DNA from: Chloroflexota bacterium | GTDB lineage: Bacteria; Vulcanimicrobiota; JAMCWD01 | DNA length: 50,487 nucleotides | Assembly: GCA_023475345.1 (NCBI GenBank) | Contig: JAMCWD010000015.1 | Coordinates: 1-50,487 of the forward strand | Direction of reading: 5' to 3' | Shown: positions 25,227 through 33,709 of the stretch, piece after piece | Layout: the number at the start of each line of letters is the position of its first letter | Position numbering within the stretch: position 1 is the first letter of the stretch | The notes under the pieces: generated by a model | The model's database searches: none | Told to the model about the DNA's origin: nothing | The model's input: the letters and a program-made list of their open reading frames with translations, nothing else | Made by a program: the position numbers and the translations under genes

Positions 25227-26486
25227 TTATGATTTAACTACGGCGGGATGCCGTATAATTTCAGATTCCTGCCTGCTCTTTGCCACAAGCCTGCCGGTCT
25301 TGAAGACATAAAGCCTGGGCGCCCTCGTCCGGAAAGCTTCCTGGATCGTCGTCACATCCAGGATATTACAACAGGCCCAGTTGCCTTCCACTATCCCGAA
25401 AGGCTCAAGACCATAAATTTTTGCGGCGTTTTCCGTCATCATGCCGAAAACTTTTTCCACCTCGTCGGACATTGAAAACTGGGCCGCATGGCACAGGAGC
25501 ATCCCGACCTCAAGCAGGTCCCCCTGGCCGAACGTGGGATAAAAAGTATCCTTGATACAATCCTGCCCGAACGCCACGTTAACCCCGGCTTCCATAAGCT
25601 GCTTCACGCGCGTAAGGCCGCGGCGCGTAGGGTAGCCGTCCCGGCGTCCTTCCAGCATGAGGTTCGTCGCCGGGTTCGTTATCATGTTTATCTTCGCTTT
25701 TGCGACGAGATCGATGATCTTGGCCGCGTAATAATCGTTATATGACGAAAGCGCGCACGTATGCCCCGCCGTAACCCGGCCCTGGTAGCCTTCCTTGATC
25801 GTCTTTGCCGCAAGATATTGTAGTGTCTGCGCGTTGGGGTCGTCTGTCTCGTCAACATGCATATCGATATCGGCGTTGAAATCCTTTGCAAGCTCGAAAC
25901 AAAAATCTATATGCTCCTTCGAATCGTCATAAGTCATCTCGTTGTACGGCATGCCGCCGACCCTGTGGCAGCCCATGCGCATTGACTCGATCATCAATTC
26001 CCTGGTGCCCTGACTTTGAATAATCCCCTCCTGCGGGAAGGCTACAAGCCGGATCTCAGCGATGTCCGACATCCTCCGGGCGGCTTCCATGACGCCTTCG
26101 AGAGCCTTCAGGCCGCATATCGGATCTATATCGACATGTGAGATCAGGTGAGTCGTGCCGTGGCTGACGCTCATCTCTATCGCGCGAGAAGCCCGCTCGA
26201 CAACATCGTCGATAGTGTAGTCGCACTTCTTATCCCATATTATCTCGATGGCTTCCGAAAGAGTGCCGGAAACATTGGGCCTCACCACTTCGCTTATCAA
26301 TACCTTGTCGAGGTGGATATGGGGATCTACGAAAGTCGGGGTTACCAGCTTCCCCTTCGCATCATACTCGGTTTCCGCCTTGTCCGGGATATCATGCTCG
26401 ATGCGGGCGAACTTGCCTTCCTTCATCTCTATATCCCATAAGCCTTCACGACCTGAAAGCAGAGCGTTGCGAATTATTGTATTCAT
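25227..26486 (-). CDS. Cytosine deaminase-type amidohydrolase
   Basis: TIM-barrel metallohydrolase of the CodA group. The metal and catalytic residues are all present with spacing close to E. coli CodA: His56 and His58 (PHIHLDK), His210 and Glu213 (HVDE), His242 (GHT) and Asp309 (GQDCIKD). The expected reaction is deamination or hydrolysis of a cyclic amidine or amide. True cytosine deaminase usually has GHDDV near the last Asp, so the substrate may differ. AAGGAGG precedes the ATG at 26486. A 14-bp perfect palindrome lies in the 68-nt gap upstream. Confidence 0.85.
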   Translation of the reverse strand: MNTIIRNALLSGREGLWDIEMKEGKFARIEHDIPDKAETEYDAKGKLVTPTFVDPHIHLDKVLISEVVRPNVSGTLSEAIEIIWDKKCDYTIDDVVERASRAIEMSVSHGTTHLISHVDIDPICGLKALEGVMEAARRMSDIAEIRLVAFPQEGIIQSQGTRELMIESMRMGCHRVGGMPYNEMTYDDSKEHIDFCFELAKDFNADIDMHVDETDDPNAQTLQYLAAKTIKEGYQGRVTAGHTCALSSYNDYYAAKIIDLVAKAKINMITNPATNLMLEGRRDGYPTRRGLTRVKQLMEAGVNVAFGQDCIKDTFYPTFGQGDLLEVGMLLCHAAQFSMSDEVEKVFGMMTENAAKIYGLEPFGIVEGNWACCNILDVTTIQEAFRTRAPRLYVFKTGRLVAKSRQESEIIRHPAVVKS

Positions 26487-26527
26487 TACCCGGCCTCCTT
26501 AACGATTAAAATAAATACTTCTAGCCC

Positions 26528-26541
26528 GAAACCCGGGTTTC
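26528..26541. promoter_or_regulatory. Perfect 14-bp palindrome upstream of the amidohydrolase
   Basis: GAAACCCGGGTTTC lies in the only sizeable gap (68 nt) inside the hydrolase gene run, 42 nt upstream of the amidohydrolase ATG and 14 nt after the DUF1116 stop. It could be an operator or a small processing or attenuation hairpin (GAAAC stem, CCGG loop). No T-run follows. Confidence 0.35.
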
Positions 26542-26554
26542 CTCCGGTGCAGGA

Positions 26555-27817
26555 TCAGGCCGGCACGAGAGTATCGGCAAGCGCTTCAAGCGCTTTTTCA
26601 AAACAATCCATGGGAGCATACAATATGCCTGCCCCCACCTGACCGACTCCCGGCTCCCTGTGAGCTATGCCCGTGTTTATGATGGGGGTTACCTGCTTCT
26701 CCACTACCTTGCGTATATCCACTCCCAGCGGGGTGCCCATAAAATCCATGTAAGGGATCTGGTAATCCACATGCGTGCCGGAGCATATCTCGTACATCTG
26801 CCTGGTATATCTGACCGCGTCTTTCGGCGAACCGCCGATGAACCTCACTATGGCGGGCGCCGCCGCCATTGCAAACGCGCCTATCCCGGCGGTCTCCGAG
26901 ATGGTGCTGTCGCCGAGATCGGGATTTGCATCCTTCTCCGTGAACCCCGGAAAATACAGCCCTTTCGGGTTCCCCGCCGGGGCGGTAAACCAGCGGTCTC
27001 CCAGTGACGCCACCTGGATACCAAGCTCCGTACCGTTCCTGGCCATCGCCGACATGACGGTACAATATTCTTTCCCCCTGATGACGTCCGCAATGGATTT
27101 GCAGGCCGCCATCGAAACGTTCAGGAAAAAGTGGGGATTGCCCATTATGAATTCGATTACGCTTACGAGGACTTCCCTGTCTATATCGAGCTTGAGGAGA
27201 TACGGCACAAGCTCTTTTAATAAAAGTGTGCTTGCTGCAACGTTCCGGTTATGGCACTCATCTCCCATCTGTAGCGCCTGGGCCGTTACGGCCTTGATGT
27301 CTATCCCGTCTTTCGCCTGCCTTACGGCTTTCTGGAGCACAGGCCCCAGTGTATGCTCCATCCATTTAAGACGCCTGATAACTTCGTCGGAATTCGCCCC
27401 GAACCGGAGAACCTTGCCGAGACCTTCGTTAATCGTGCAGTAAGCCCGGTTCCCGTGAGTCCTGTTTTCAATGACGAAAACATACATCGACGGGGAAACG
27501 ACTCCCGCCATAGGGCCGACCGCTCTGTGATGATGGCACGGATCGAATTTGATCCGCCCGCTTTCCACCAGCTTTTCGGCGTCTTTAAGGCCGGACGCTT
27601 TCCCCTCGTAAACCAGAGCGCCCAGGACCGCGCCTTTTACAGGACCGCACATATTTTCCCATTTTACCGGCGGCCCCGCATGAAGTATGAGATCTTCCTC
27701 CATGCCGGGGATAACATCGCTTGCCCGCCCTACATCAACCCATACGGGACGGGCGGTCTGCATCATCTGAACGGCTTCATTGTTTGCCGCTTCAATCTTA
27801 TTCCCTATTTCTGACAT
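26555..27817 (-). CDS. DUF1116 protein, AllG/YlbE family
   Basis: A 420-residue DUF1116 protein, the same size as E. coli YlbE (AllG). Visible family features include ARPVWVDVGRASDVIPGM, ILHAGPPVKWENMCGPVKGA, DPCHHHRAVGPMAGVVSPSM and AVRYTRQMYEICSGTHVDYQ. In E. coli, AllG works with AllF (FdrA) and AllH in oxamate carbamoyltransfer, the end of anaerobic allantoin breakdown. Neither AllF nor AllH is in this window. The gene begins 11 nt after the GspE-like gene and leads the hydrolase/importer run. I infer a carbamoyl- or acyl-transfer step but cannot define it. Confidence 0.85.
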   Translation of the reverse strand: MSEIGNKIEAANNEAVQMMQTARPVWVDVGRASDVIPGMEEDLILHAGPPVKWENMCGPVKGAVLGALVYEGKASGLKDAEKLVESGRIKFDPCHHHRAVGPMAGVVSPSMYVFVIENRTHGNRAYCTINEGLGKVLRFGANSDEVIRRLKWMEHTLGPVLQKAVRQAKDGIDIKAVTAQALQMGDECHNRNVAASTLLLKELVPYLLKLDIDREVLVSVIEFIMGNPHFFLNVSMAACKSIADVIRGKEYCTVMSAMARNGTELGIQVASLGDRWFTAPAGNPKGLYFPGFTEKDANPDLGDSTISETAGIGAFAMAAAPAIVRFIGGSPKDAVRYTRQMYEICSGTHVDYQIPYMDFMGTPLGVDIRKVVEKQVTPIINTGIAHREPGVGQVGAGILYAPMDCFEKALEALADTLVPA

Positions 27818-27828
27818 GTTAAACTCCC

Positions 27829-29352
27829 TTAAATTATGTTTTTAATTTCTTCCCAGCCGGTGAGGCCGCTCGCAGCTTTTATAACGGCATCGTTTGAGAG
27901 CGCGTTATATCCTTTCGATTTCGCCTCGGAAAGAAGTTGTTCCAGTGTGGGTTCCGATTGGAGCAGGTTGAAAAATTCCTTGTCCGGCGCGAACAGTTCG
28001 AAAACTCCCGTCCTGCCGAGATACCCCGTCATGTTGCAGGCGGTACAACCCTTCCCTGCCCTGTAGGTTATATTTTTAATTCCCAGTTCTTCGGCCTTCT
28101 TTTTCAATTCCTCCGGCGGGGCCGCTTCCTCCGAGCAGAAACTGCAGACTTTGCGCACGAGGCGCTGCGCGAGAACCACAAGGACGGTGGAATCCAGGAA
28201 TGCAGGCGCTACGCCCATCTCCATAATGCGCAGGAATGCCTGCGGAGCGTTATTTGCCTGGACCGAGCTGAACATGAGATGCTCGTCCATCGCGCCGCTC
28301 AATGCAAGCTCTCCTACCTTGTAGTCCCTGAGATCTCCGACCAGTATGATGTCGGGATCCTGGCGCAGTATGGAGCTGAGACCCCTGAAGGTGGTAAGGC
28401 CCGACTTTGTATCTACCTGGGTCTGGCAGAAACTCTCCACGTGAGATTCTACGGGATCTTCAATAGTTGATATGTTCAGAGTATCGCCGCTTTCATCCAC
28501 CATGTGCAAAAGCGACCCGTAAATTGTAGTTGTTTTGCCGCCGCCTGCCGGACCGCAGATAAGGACCATGCCCTTGCTGCTGTTAAGGAGCGCATGGTAC
28601 CTCTCGTATATATCCGGCGGCATCCCGAGGTCTTCCAGTTTCAGCAGCTCCGACTCGAACGGGAGGATCCGGAGGATCATCTTCTCGCCCTCGGTAAGAG
28701 GCATGAGAGAAAGCCTTACGCCGAGAGGCTCCGGGAATCCCAGGTGGAACACGCCTTCTCTTGGGATAGCCCGCTTTAATTCGATAAGCCCCGCCAGTCT
28801 CTTGGCGGATGATAGAAGCGAGTTGTACACTTCCCAGTGGAGCCTTGCCACATCCATCAAAAGCCCGTCTATGCGGAAACGCACCCTTACATCCTGCTGT
28901 CCCGGGTTGAAATGAACGCCCGTAGCCCTTGCATACTTGGCCTGGAAAAGCAGAAAACGCAGGAACTTGTCCGGGTCGAAATCGGCAGGGTTTATTTCCA
29001 GTTTTTCCTCAATTATTTTCTGGGCTTCCCTGATGGGGACATATTCACGCTTCAGATCTTCGAAGAGTTCCGATGCTTCGGCCATCTGCTGTTCCAGGTA
29101 CAGTTTCAGATTTTCACAATCCTGCTTGTCAAGCAGTTTTTCCTTGAAAATTATTTTGTCGTTTTTATCTTGAAATTCCAGGACGTAATTGCTCGTATAT
29201 CCTTCCATGTTGAGCTTCTTGATGTCGGAGAGCCGGATTTCCTTTTTTTCATCCACGCCTTCAAAGTTCCATGTTATGAAAACCTTTCCATCCCTACAAT
29301 CGTACCCTATGCGCCCGATCTTCGATTCTCTCCATGCCGTAACTTCGATCAT
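27829..29352 (-). CDS. Divergent GspE/PilB-type secretion ATPase
   Basis: PilB/GspE architecture. An unusual N-terminal domain (about 1-90) reads GKVFITWNFEGVDEKKEIRL. A GspE N-domain follows, then the ATPase core from about 150 and zinc Cys pairs (CSFC, CTAC). Numbered from the longer GTG start at 29361, Walker A is GPAGGGKTT at 270-278. Walker B is ILVGDLRD (Asp343 where Glu is usual), and the His box reads HLMFSSVQANNAP, with Gln368 replacing the conserved His. It may be a weak or regulatory ATPase. The ATG at 29352 fits AGGAGAGG with 8-nt spacing; GTG at 29361 is possible. No pilC or gspF is near. Confidence 0.85.
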   Translation of the reverse strand: MIEVTAWRESKIGRIGYDCRDGKVFITWNFEGVDEKKEIRLSDIKKLNMEGYTSNYVLEFQDKNDKIIFKEKLLDKQDCENLKLYLEQQMAEASELFEDLKREYVPIREAQKIIEEKLEINPADFDPDKFLRFLLFQAKYARATGVHFNPGQQDVRVRFRIDGLLMDVARLHWEVYNSLLSSAKRLAGLIELKRAIPREGVFHLGFPEPLGVRLSLMPLTEGEKMILRILPFESELLKLEDLGMPPDIYERYHALLNSSKGMVLICGPAGGGKTTTIYGSLLHMVDESGDTLNISTIEDPVESHVESFCQTQVDTKSGLTTFRGLSSILRQDPDIILVGDLRDYKVGELALSGAMDEHLMFSSVQANNAPQAFLRIMEMGVAPAFLDSTVLVVLAQRLVRKVCSFCSEEAAPPEELKKKAEELGIKNITYRAGKGCTACNMTGYLGRTGVFELFAPDKEFFNLLQSEPTLEQLLSEAKSKGYNALSNDAVIKAASGLTGWEEIKNII

Positions 29353-29403
29353 TTCATCCACCTCTCCTCAGGAAAAGGCCGGATACGAGGCTGAAATTTT
29401 TTA

Positions 29404-29429
29404 AAGTTATTCCGGCCGGAACATAACTT
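29404..29429. promoter_or_regulatory. Nested inverted repeat in a divergent intergenic region
   Basis: AAGTTAT (29404-29410) and ATAACTT (29423-29429) flank a core containing the perfect 12-bp palindrome TTCCGGCCGGAA (29410-29421). It lies between two divergently transcribed genes, 52 nt from the GspE-like gene start and 93 nt from the lipoprotein gene start. It is a good candidate binding site for a dimeric regulator. No clear -35/-10 pair was found next to it. Confidence 0.4.
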
Positions 29430-29481
29430 CTTCACCCGGACTGCTAAATCCTCGTAGTGTCCCGGTTAGATTTTTTCCCAG

Positions 29482-29503
29482 CCGGAAGGGCTTTCCCTGC
29501 CGG
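29482..29503 (+). promoter_or_regulatory. Leader hairpin before the lipoprotein-methyltransferase gene
   Basis: CCGGAAGGG (29482-29490), CTTT loop and CCCTGCCGG (29495-29503) form a stem with one mismatch. It ends directly at the weak ribosome site GGGTGGAA, followed by TCTTTCTTTT and the ATG at 29522. It could limit translation or act as a weak attenuator. Confidence 0.35.
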
Positions 29504-29521
29504 GGTGGAATCTTTCTTTTC

Positions 29522-30544
29522 ATGAAACCAAGGTACCGGTTATATCATATTTACATCCCGGCCCTGCTCATTATGGCTTTATTTTTCTGGCTCGGCGCCG
29601 CCTCCTGCAGCCGGGATACGGAAAATGCCGGGCAGCCTCTTCCTGAAGCAAAAAAAGCTCCTCAAGCTCAAGTTCAACCTCAAAAACAAAATCAAGATCA
29701 AAAATTAATCTACGATTACTTCCCGCTGCCCGAAGGAGTGAAAATCGATGGCTACACGGCGGCGGAAACAGCCGCGAAAGCCACCGGGGGGAAGGCCGTC
29801 ATGGCGCTTTCCCTCAATGAAGATAAAACCTATTATTATTCAATCCTTGTCCGGATGCCGGAAGACAAATGGATGAAAGTTATCGTCAATGCGGCCGACG
29901 GGAAAATTATGAAAAAGATCCCGTCGAAAATTTGCAGTAACCTCGAGCATAAAATTTTCATTGATCACTTTGCCGACCTCTTCCGCGACGGCCAGCGTTT
30001 CCCCGAAATTGTTATGAAATCTTCGAAATTCAAGCCGGGAGAAGTTGTGGCCGACGTGGGATGCGGAAGCGGCTATTTCACTTTCCCTATAGCAAGGGAG
30101 GTCGGGCCGAAAGGCAGGGTTTACGGCGTCGATATTGATGACGATGCAATCCAGATAATGAAAGAGCGCCTTGCCGAAAAAAGCTGTTTCGGCGACAGGT
30201 ATAAAAATGTCGAAATCGTTAAATCTCAAATCTATGACATCTGTCTCCCGGAAAATTCAATCGCCACGGCTTTTATATGTGACTGCGAACTTATTCACGA
30301 AAAAACCGGCGACGGCGATAAATGTTTCGAAAGCATAGCAAAGGCATTGAAGCCGGGCGGCCGGCTTATTATGCTGAGCTTTATCGACTACCAACTCGAA
30401 GTCATGGGGTTCAAAAGCGAAAAAGAGAACAGGGAACATTTCGAAAAAAAGCTGAAGCCCCTGGGGCTTGAGTTAATAGAAGCAGGTAACCCTCTCCCGA
30501 ACCCGAACAATTTTTTTTATATATTTAAAAAGACTGTAAAATGA
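29522..30544 (+). CDS. Lipoprotein with PepSY-like and SAM-methyltransferase domains
   Basis: The N-terminus is a lipoprotein signal with lipobox GAASC (Cys29), then a Gln/Pro/Lys linker. Residues about 78-137 look like a PepSY domain (KTYYYSILVRMPEDKWMKVIV followed by NAADGKIMKK). Residues about 150-338 form a class I methyltransferase: DVGCGSGYFTFPIAREVGP is motif I, YGVDID follows, and LKPGGRLIML is the post-II motif. An exported methyltransferase is odd because SAM is cytoplasmic. It may act as a binding protein, face the cytoplasm as an uncleaved anchored enzyme, or the lipobox may be misleading. It overlaps the next gene by 4 nt (ATGA). Confidence 0.82.
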   Translation: MKPRYRLYHIYIPALLIMALFFWLGAASCSRDTENAGQPLPEAKKAPQAQVQPQKQNQDQKLIYDYFPLPEGVKIDGYTAAETAAKATGGKAVMALSLNEDKTYYYSILVRMPEDKWMKVIVNAADGKIMKKIPSKICSNLEHKIFIDHFADLFRDGQRFPEIVMKSSKFKPGEVVADVGCGSGYFTFPIAREVGPKGRVYGVDIDDDAIQIMKERLAEKSCFGDRYKNVEIVKSQIYDICLPENSIATAFICDCELIHEKTGDGDKCFESIAKALKPGGRLIMLSFIDYQLEVMGFKSEKENREHFEKKLKPLGLELIEAGNPLPNPNNFFYIFKKTVK

Positions 30545-31239
30545 AGATTGGCACGAATAACAAAAAAGCACTCACCATACTGGTCTGCCTGATTATTTTC
30601 ACGGTATTGTTCGCCAACCTTTTCGCATCGTTTGCCCTCCGCATGATAATGCCCTGGATGCTAGGCCCTGCAGATTCGTACAGCGTATGGTTGTGGGCAT
30701 GGCCGTGGGATGCGCCTTTCGGCAAGATAAGCAGGATAGTAATCACCGGCAAAAACGTCAGGGTGCCGCGGAATCCCCGCTTCCAATACCTTAAAATAAA
30801 CATCCGCAACATGGACCTCGACGCCTTCTCCTGGAACATCAACAAGACGGAATCTACTAAGTTCAAAGCGGTATTGAACGAGGACGACATCAACAAATAC
30901 CTTGCGGGAAAACTCGGCCCGATAAAAGATCACAGGCTGAAACTGCTGCCCGGCAGAATAGCATTCGAGGGCATATACCAGGCGCCTTTAAAGATCTTTA
31001 TCCCCATCAGTCTCGAAGGAAAAATAATCATAGACAAAAGAGAGCTTGTCATGCTTGAATTATATAACCTTAAAATTATCAATACCTCGATCCCGCGGGG
31101 GATCCTGAAAGTTTTCAACCCGCTCATAAACCCGATAGCCGATCTTAAAAAAAGCAAGATCCGGCTTTTAATCGACAATTACGAAATCCGGGAACACACG
31201 CTTAACCTTGAAGGCGAAGCGTACATCAGGGGAAAATAA
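30541..31239 (+). CDS. Membrane-anchored DUF2993/LmeA-like protein
   Basis: One N-terminal membrane segment (about 10-36) is followed by a Trp-rich stretch (YSVWLWAWPWDAPFG) and a beta-rich domain. The LNEDDINKYLAGKLG motif and the repeated pattern of paired strands resemble DUF2993 (LmeA-type, lipid-binding) proteins; the match is by pattern only. No catalytic motif is visible. It starts inside the stop of the lipoprotein-methyltransferase gene and precedes the M23 peptidase by 60 nt. A role in the cell envelope is likely but unspecified. Confidence 0.6.
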   Translation: MKIGTNNKKALTILVCLIIFTVLFANLFASFALRMIMPWMLGPADSYSVWLWAWPWDAPFGKISRIVITGKNVRVPRNPRFQYLKINIRNMDLDAFSWNINKTESTKFKAVLNEDDINKYLAGKLGPIKDHRLKLLPGRIAFEGIYQAPLKIFIPISLEGKIIIDKRELVMLELYNLKIINTSIPRGILKVFNPLINPIADLKKSKIRLLIDNYEIREHTLNLEGEAYIRGK

Positions 31240-31299
31240 TCCGCATCAGGCGGCCCGGCACGTCATGAAAAAATTTTTAAGCGCCCCGGAGGAACAAAC

Positions 31300-32166
31300 A
31301 TGAAAAAGATCATATTATGCCTGGCGGTGATTTTAACAGTTCTCATCGCTTCTTTCTCCCCAACTCATGGAAATACGCCGACCGTATCAGTCCAGGGCTC
31401 CCCGGTGCCCGGCGGGACTTTGTTCGTGCAGGTCGGCCTGGATGAAAATTCCAACGCCGGGACGGTCGAATTCGCCGAGATGACACTCCCTCTACAGGTG
31501 GAAAAAGGCGTCGGCAAAACGATACTGCCCGTACCGCTCGATAAGAAGCCTGGCGATTACGATTTAAAAATTACCATATCGGGGTCTTCGGGCGACAGCG
31601 CCCATCACAGGGTTATACCGATAAAGCCGAAGAAATACGCGGTCCAGTACCTCACCCTGCCGCCTTCGGAAGAAGATAAATACGAGGCTCCGGGGGTCGT
31701 CGCAGAAAGAGCCGCAATCGAACACGCACTCAAGACGGTCAGCAAAAAATATACATGGTGGGGTAGCTTTATATGGCCGGTTGACGCCGGAATAAGCACT
31801 GAGTTCGGGATTAAAAGATACATCAACGGGGAAGACGCAGGCCGCCACTGGGGATTTGACCTTCCAGCGCCGGAGGGCACGCCCGTAAAAGCTACAAACT
31901 GCGGCACCGTGCTCCTTGCGCGCTCCGATTTCACGCTCCACGGTAAAACTGTTATCATCGACCACGGCATCGGCCTGACATCGCTTTATATCCATCTTTC
32001 CAGCATATCCGTAAAGCCGGGCGATCTCGTAAAGAGAGGCCAGGTAATAGGCAGAGTGGGTTCAACCGGCGTGGCTACAGGCCCACACCTCCACTGGGGA
32101 GTTTACGTCGGAAGGGAAGCGGTTGATCCCAGGATGTTCATGCATCTTCCTAAAAGCTGGCAATAG
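31300..32166 (+). CDS. Secreted M23 (LytM-type) peptidase
   Basis: Signal peptide (1-24), an N-terminal beta domain (about 28-110), then a LytM zinc endopeptidase domain at about 158-285. Zinc ligands are all present: His183 and Asp187 in GRHWGFD, and His263/His265 in GPHLHWG, with His232 in YIHLS. It is predicted to cut peptidoglycan cross-links in the periplasm. GGAGG lies 8 nt before the ATG. It ends 14 nt from the stop of gatA, a convergent arrangement without a clear terminator. Confidence 0.92.
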   Translation: MKKIILCLAVILTVLIASFSPTHGNTPTVSVQGSPVPGGTLFVQVGLDENSNAGTVEFAEMTLPLQVEKGVGKTILPVPLDKKPGDYDLKITISGSSGDSAHHRVIPIKPKKYAVQYLTLPPSEEDKYEAPGVVAERAAIEHALKTVSKKYTWWGSFIWPVDAGISTEFGIKRYINGEDAGRHWGFDLPAPEGTPVKATNCGTVLLARSDFTLHGKTVIIDHGIGLTSLYIHLSSISVKPGDLVKRGQVIGRVGSTGVATGPHLHWGVYVGREAVDPRMFMHLPKSWQ

Positions 32167-32180
32167 CACGGCCTCGAATA

Positions 32181-33638
32181 TCAAAGCGCGGGATGTTGTA
32201 AGTGATAGCCGGTTTCTTTCTGGAAAAGATGGCCCAGTTGTATCAATGTTTTTTCATCCAGGTGCTTCCCGATTAACTGGATGCCGGCGGGCATGCCGTT
32301 GACGAAACCTCCCTGGAAAACCAGCCCGGGAAGCCCGGCCAGGTTAACAGAAACGGTGTACAGGTCCGTGAGATACATGGAGAGAGGGTCGTCGATTTTT
32401 TCGCCCAGTCTGAACGCTGTAATAGGCGTTGTCGGGGAGAGGATGACATCGCATTCGGAAAATGCTTTTTCAAAATCCTGCCTTATAAGGGTACGCACCT
32501 TCTGGGCCTTCAGGTAATACGCATCGAAATATCCCGATGAAAGCGCGTAAGTGCCTATCATGATGCGGCGCTTGACCTCGCTCCCGAAGCCTTCCATCCG
32601 GGTCTTCTTGAACATCGTCAAAACGTCCGAGGCGTCCTTCGCCCTGTGGCCGTACCTTGCGCCGTCGAACCTTGCAAGGTTCGAACTACACTCGGCGGGC
32701 GCTATCACGTAATAAGCCGGCATCGCGTATTCGACATGAGGCAGCGTTACCTCGGAGATGACGGCCCCTTTTTTTCTGAAAATACCGGCGGCTTCATCCA
32801 CGCGGTTTTTAATTTCGGGGTCAAGCCCCTCGATGAATTCCTTCGGGATGCCTATGCGCAGCCCGGAGACGTCCCTGTCGAGGGACTTGTGATAATCCCC
32901 CGCCGCCGGGATACTCGTCGAATCCTTATCGTCTTTCCCTGCGATAACGGAAAGCAATAAGGCCACATCGGCGACTTCCCTGCCCATAGGGCCGATCTGA
33001 TCAAGTGAGGATGCAAACGGGATCAGGCCGTACCTTGAGACAAGCCCGTAAGTGGGCTTGAATCCCGCCACGCCGCAATAATTTGCAGGCTGGCGGACTG
33101 AGCCTCCCGTATCCGACCCCAGCGAAAGAGAAACTTCCCCCGCCGCGACCGCTGCAGCCGAGCCGCCGCTTGATCCGCCGGGGACCCTGGCCGGATCCCA
33201 CGGGTTATGCGTGGGGAAAAAACAGGAGTGCTCGGTCGATGATCCCATCGCAAATTCATCCATGTTGGTCTTGCCGATTATCACCGCGCCGGAATTCAGC
33301 AGCCTCTCCACAACCGTCGCATTATAAGGCGGCCTGAAGCCTTCCAGGATCTTCGACCCGCACGTGCAGGCATGGCCCTTAACGCATATATTATCCTTAA
33401 CCGCTACCGGAAGCCCCAGGAGCTTTTTGCAGCCGCCGCCTTTAGCCCTTATTTCATCGGCTTTTTCGGCGCTTTTTAGAGCGCTTTCTTCGTCTATCGA
33501 GAGGAACGCCTTAACGACGCCATCCACCTTTTTTACCCTGGCAAGGTGGACTAAAACAAGCTCCCTGCTTGAAATCTCTTTCCTGTCCAGCATTTCAAGC
33601 TGCCTGACCGCCGAAAGATAACATACATCCGGGCTCAT
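32181..33638 (-). CDS. gatA: Asp/Glu-tRNA amidotransferase subunit A
   Basis: Amidase-signature subunit that releases ammonia from glutamine for tRNA-dependent transamidation. The Ser-cisSer-Lys triad is visible: Lys in GLPVAVKDNICVKG and the serines in GGSSGGSAAAVAAG and GSDTGGSVRQPANYCG. At 485 residues it is typical of GatA. The preceding GGAGG fits the ATG. gatC lies 71 nt upstream, but gatB is not in this window. A stand-alone amidase is unlikely because gatC is adjacent. Confidence 0.96.
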   Translation of the reverse strand: MSPDVCYLSAVRQLEMLDRKEISSRELVLVHLARVKKVDGVVKAFLSIDEESALKSAEKADEIRAKGGGCKKLLGLPVAVKDNICVKGHACTCGSKILEGFRPPYNATVVERLLNSGAVIIGKTNMDEFAMGSSTEHSCFFPTHNPWDPARVPGGSSGGSAAAVAAGEVSLSLGSDTGGSVRQPANYCGVAGFKPTYGLVSRYGLIPFASSLDQIGPMGREVADVALLLSVIAGKDDKDSTSIPAAGDYHKSLDRDVSGLRIGIPKEFIEGLDPEIKNRVDEAAGIFRKKGAVISEVTLPHVEYAMPAYYVIAPAECSSNLARFDGARYGHRAKDASDVLTMFKKTRMEGFGSEVKRRIMIGTYALSSGYFDAYYLKAQKVRTLIRQDFEKAFSECDVILSPTTPITAFRLGEKIDDPLSMYLTDLYTVSVNLAGLPGLVFQGGFVNGMPAGIQLIGKHLDEKTLIQLGHLFQKETGYHLQHPAL

Positions 33639-33709
33639 GAAACCTCCGTAATTAAAGCAACATGCATCATTTTCTTCATTTGCCGGTATCGAACAGGGCT
33701 CTTTTATAT

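Noticed and set aside
26555..27817. Complete allantoin/oxamate operon
   Set aside because: Only the DUF1116 member is present; no FdrA/AllF, AllH, carbamate kinase or allantoinase is seen in this window.
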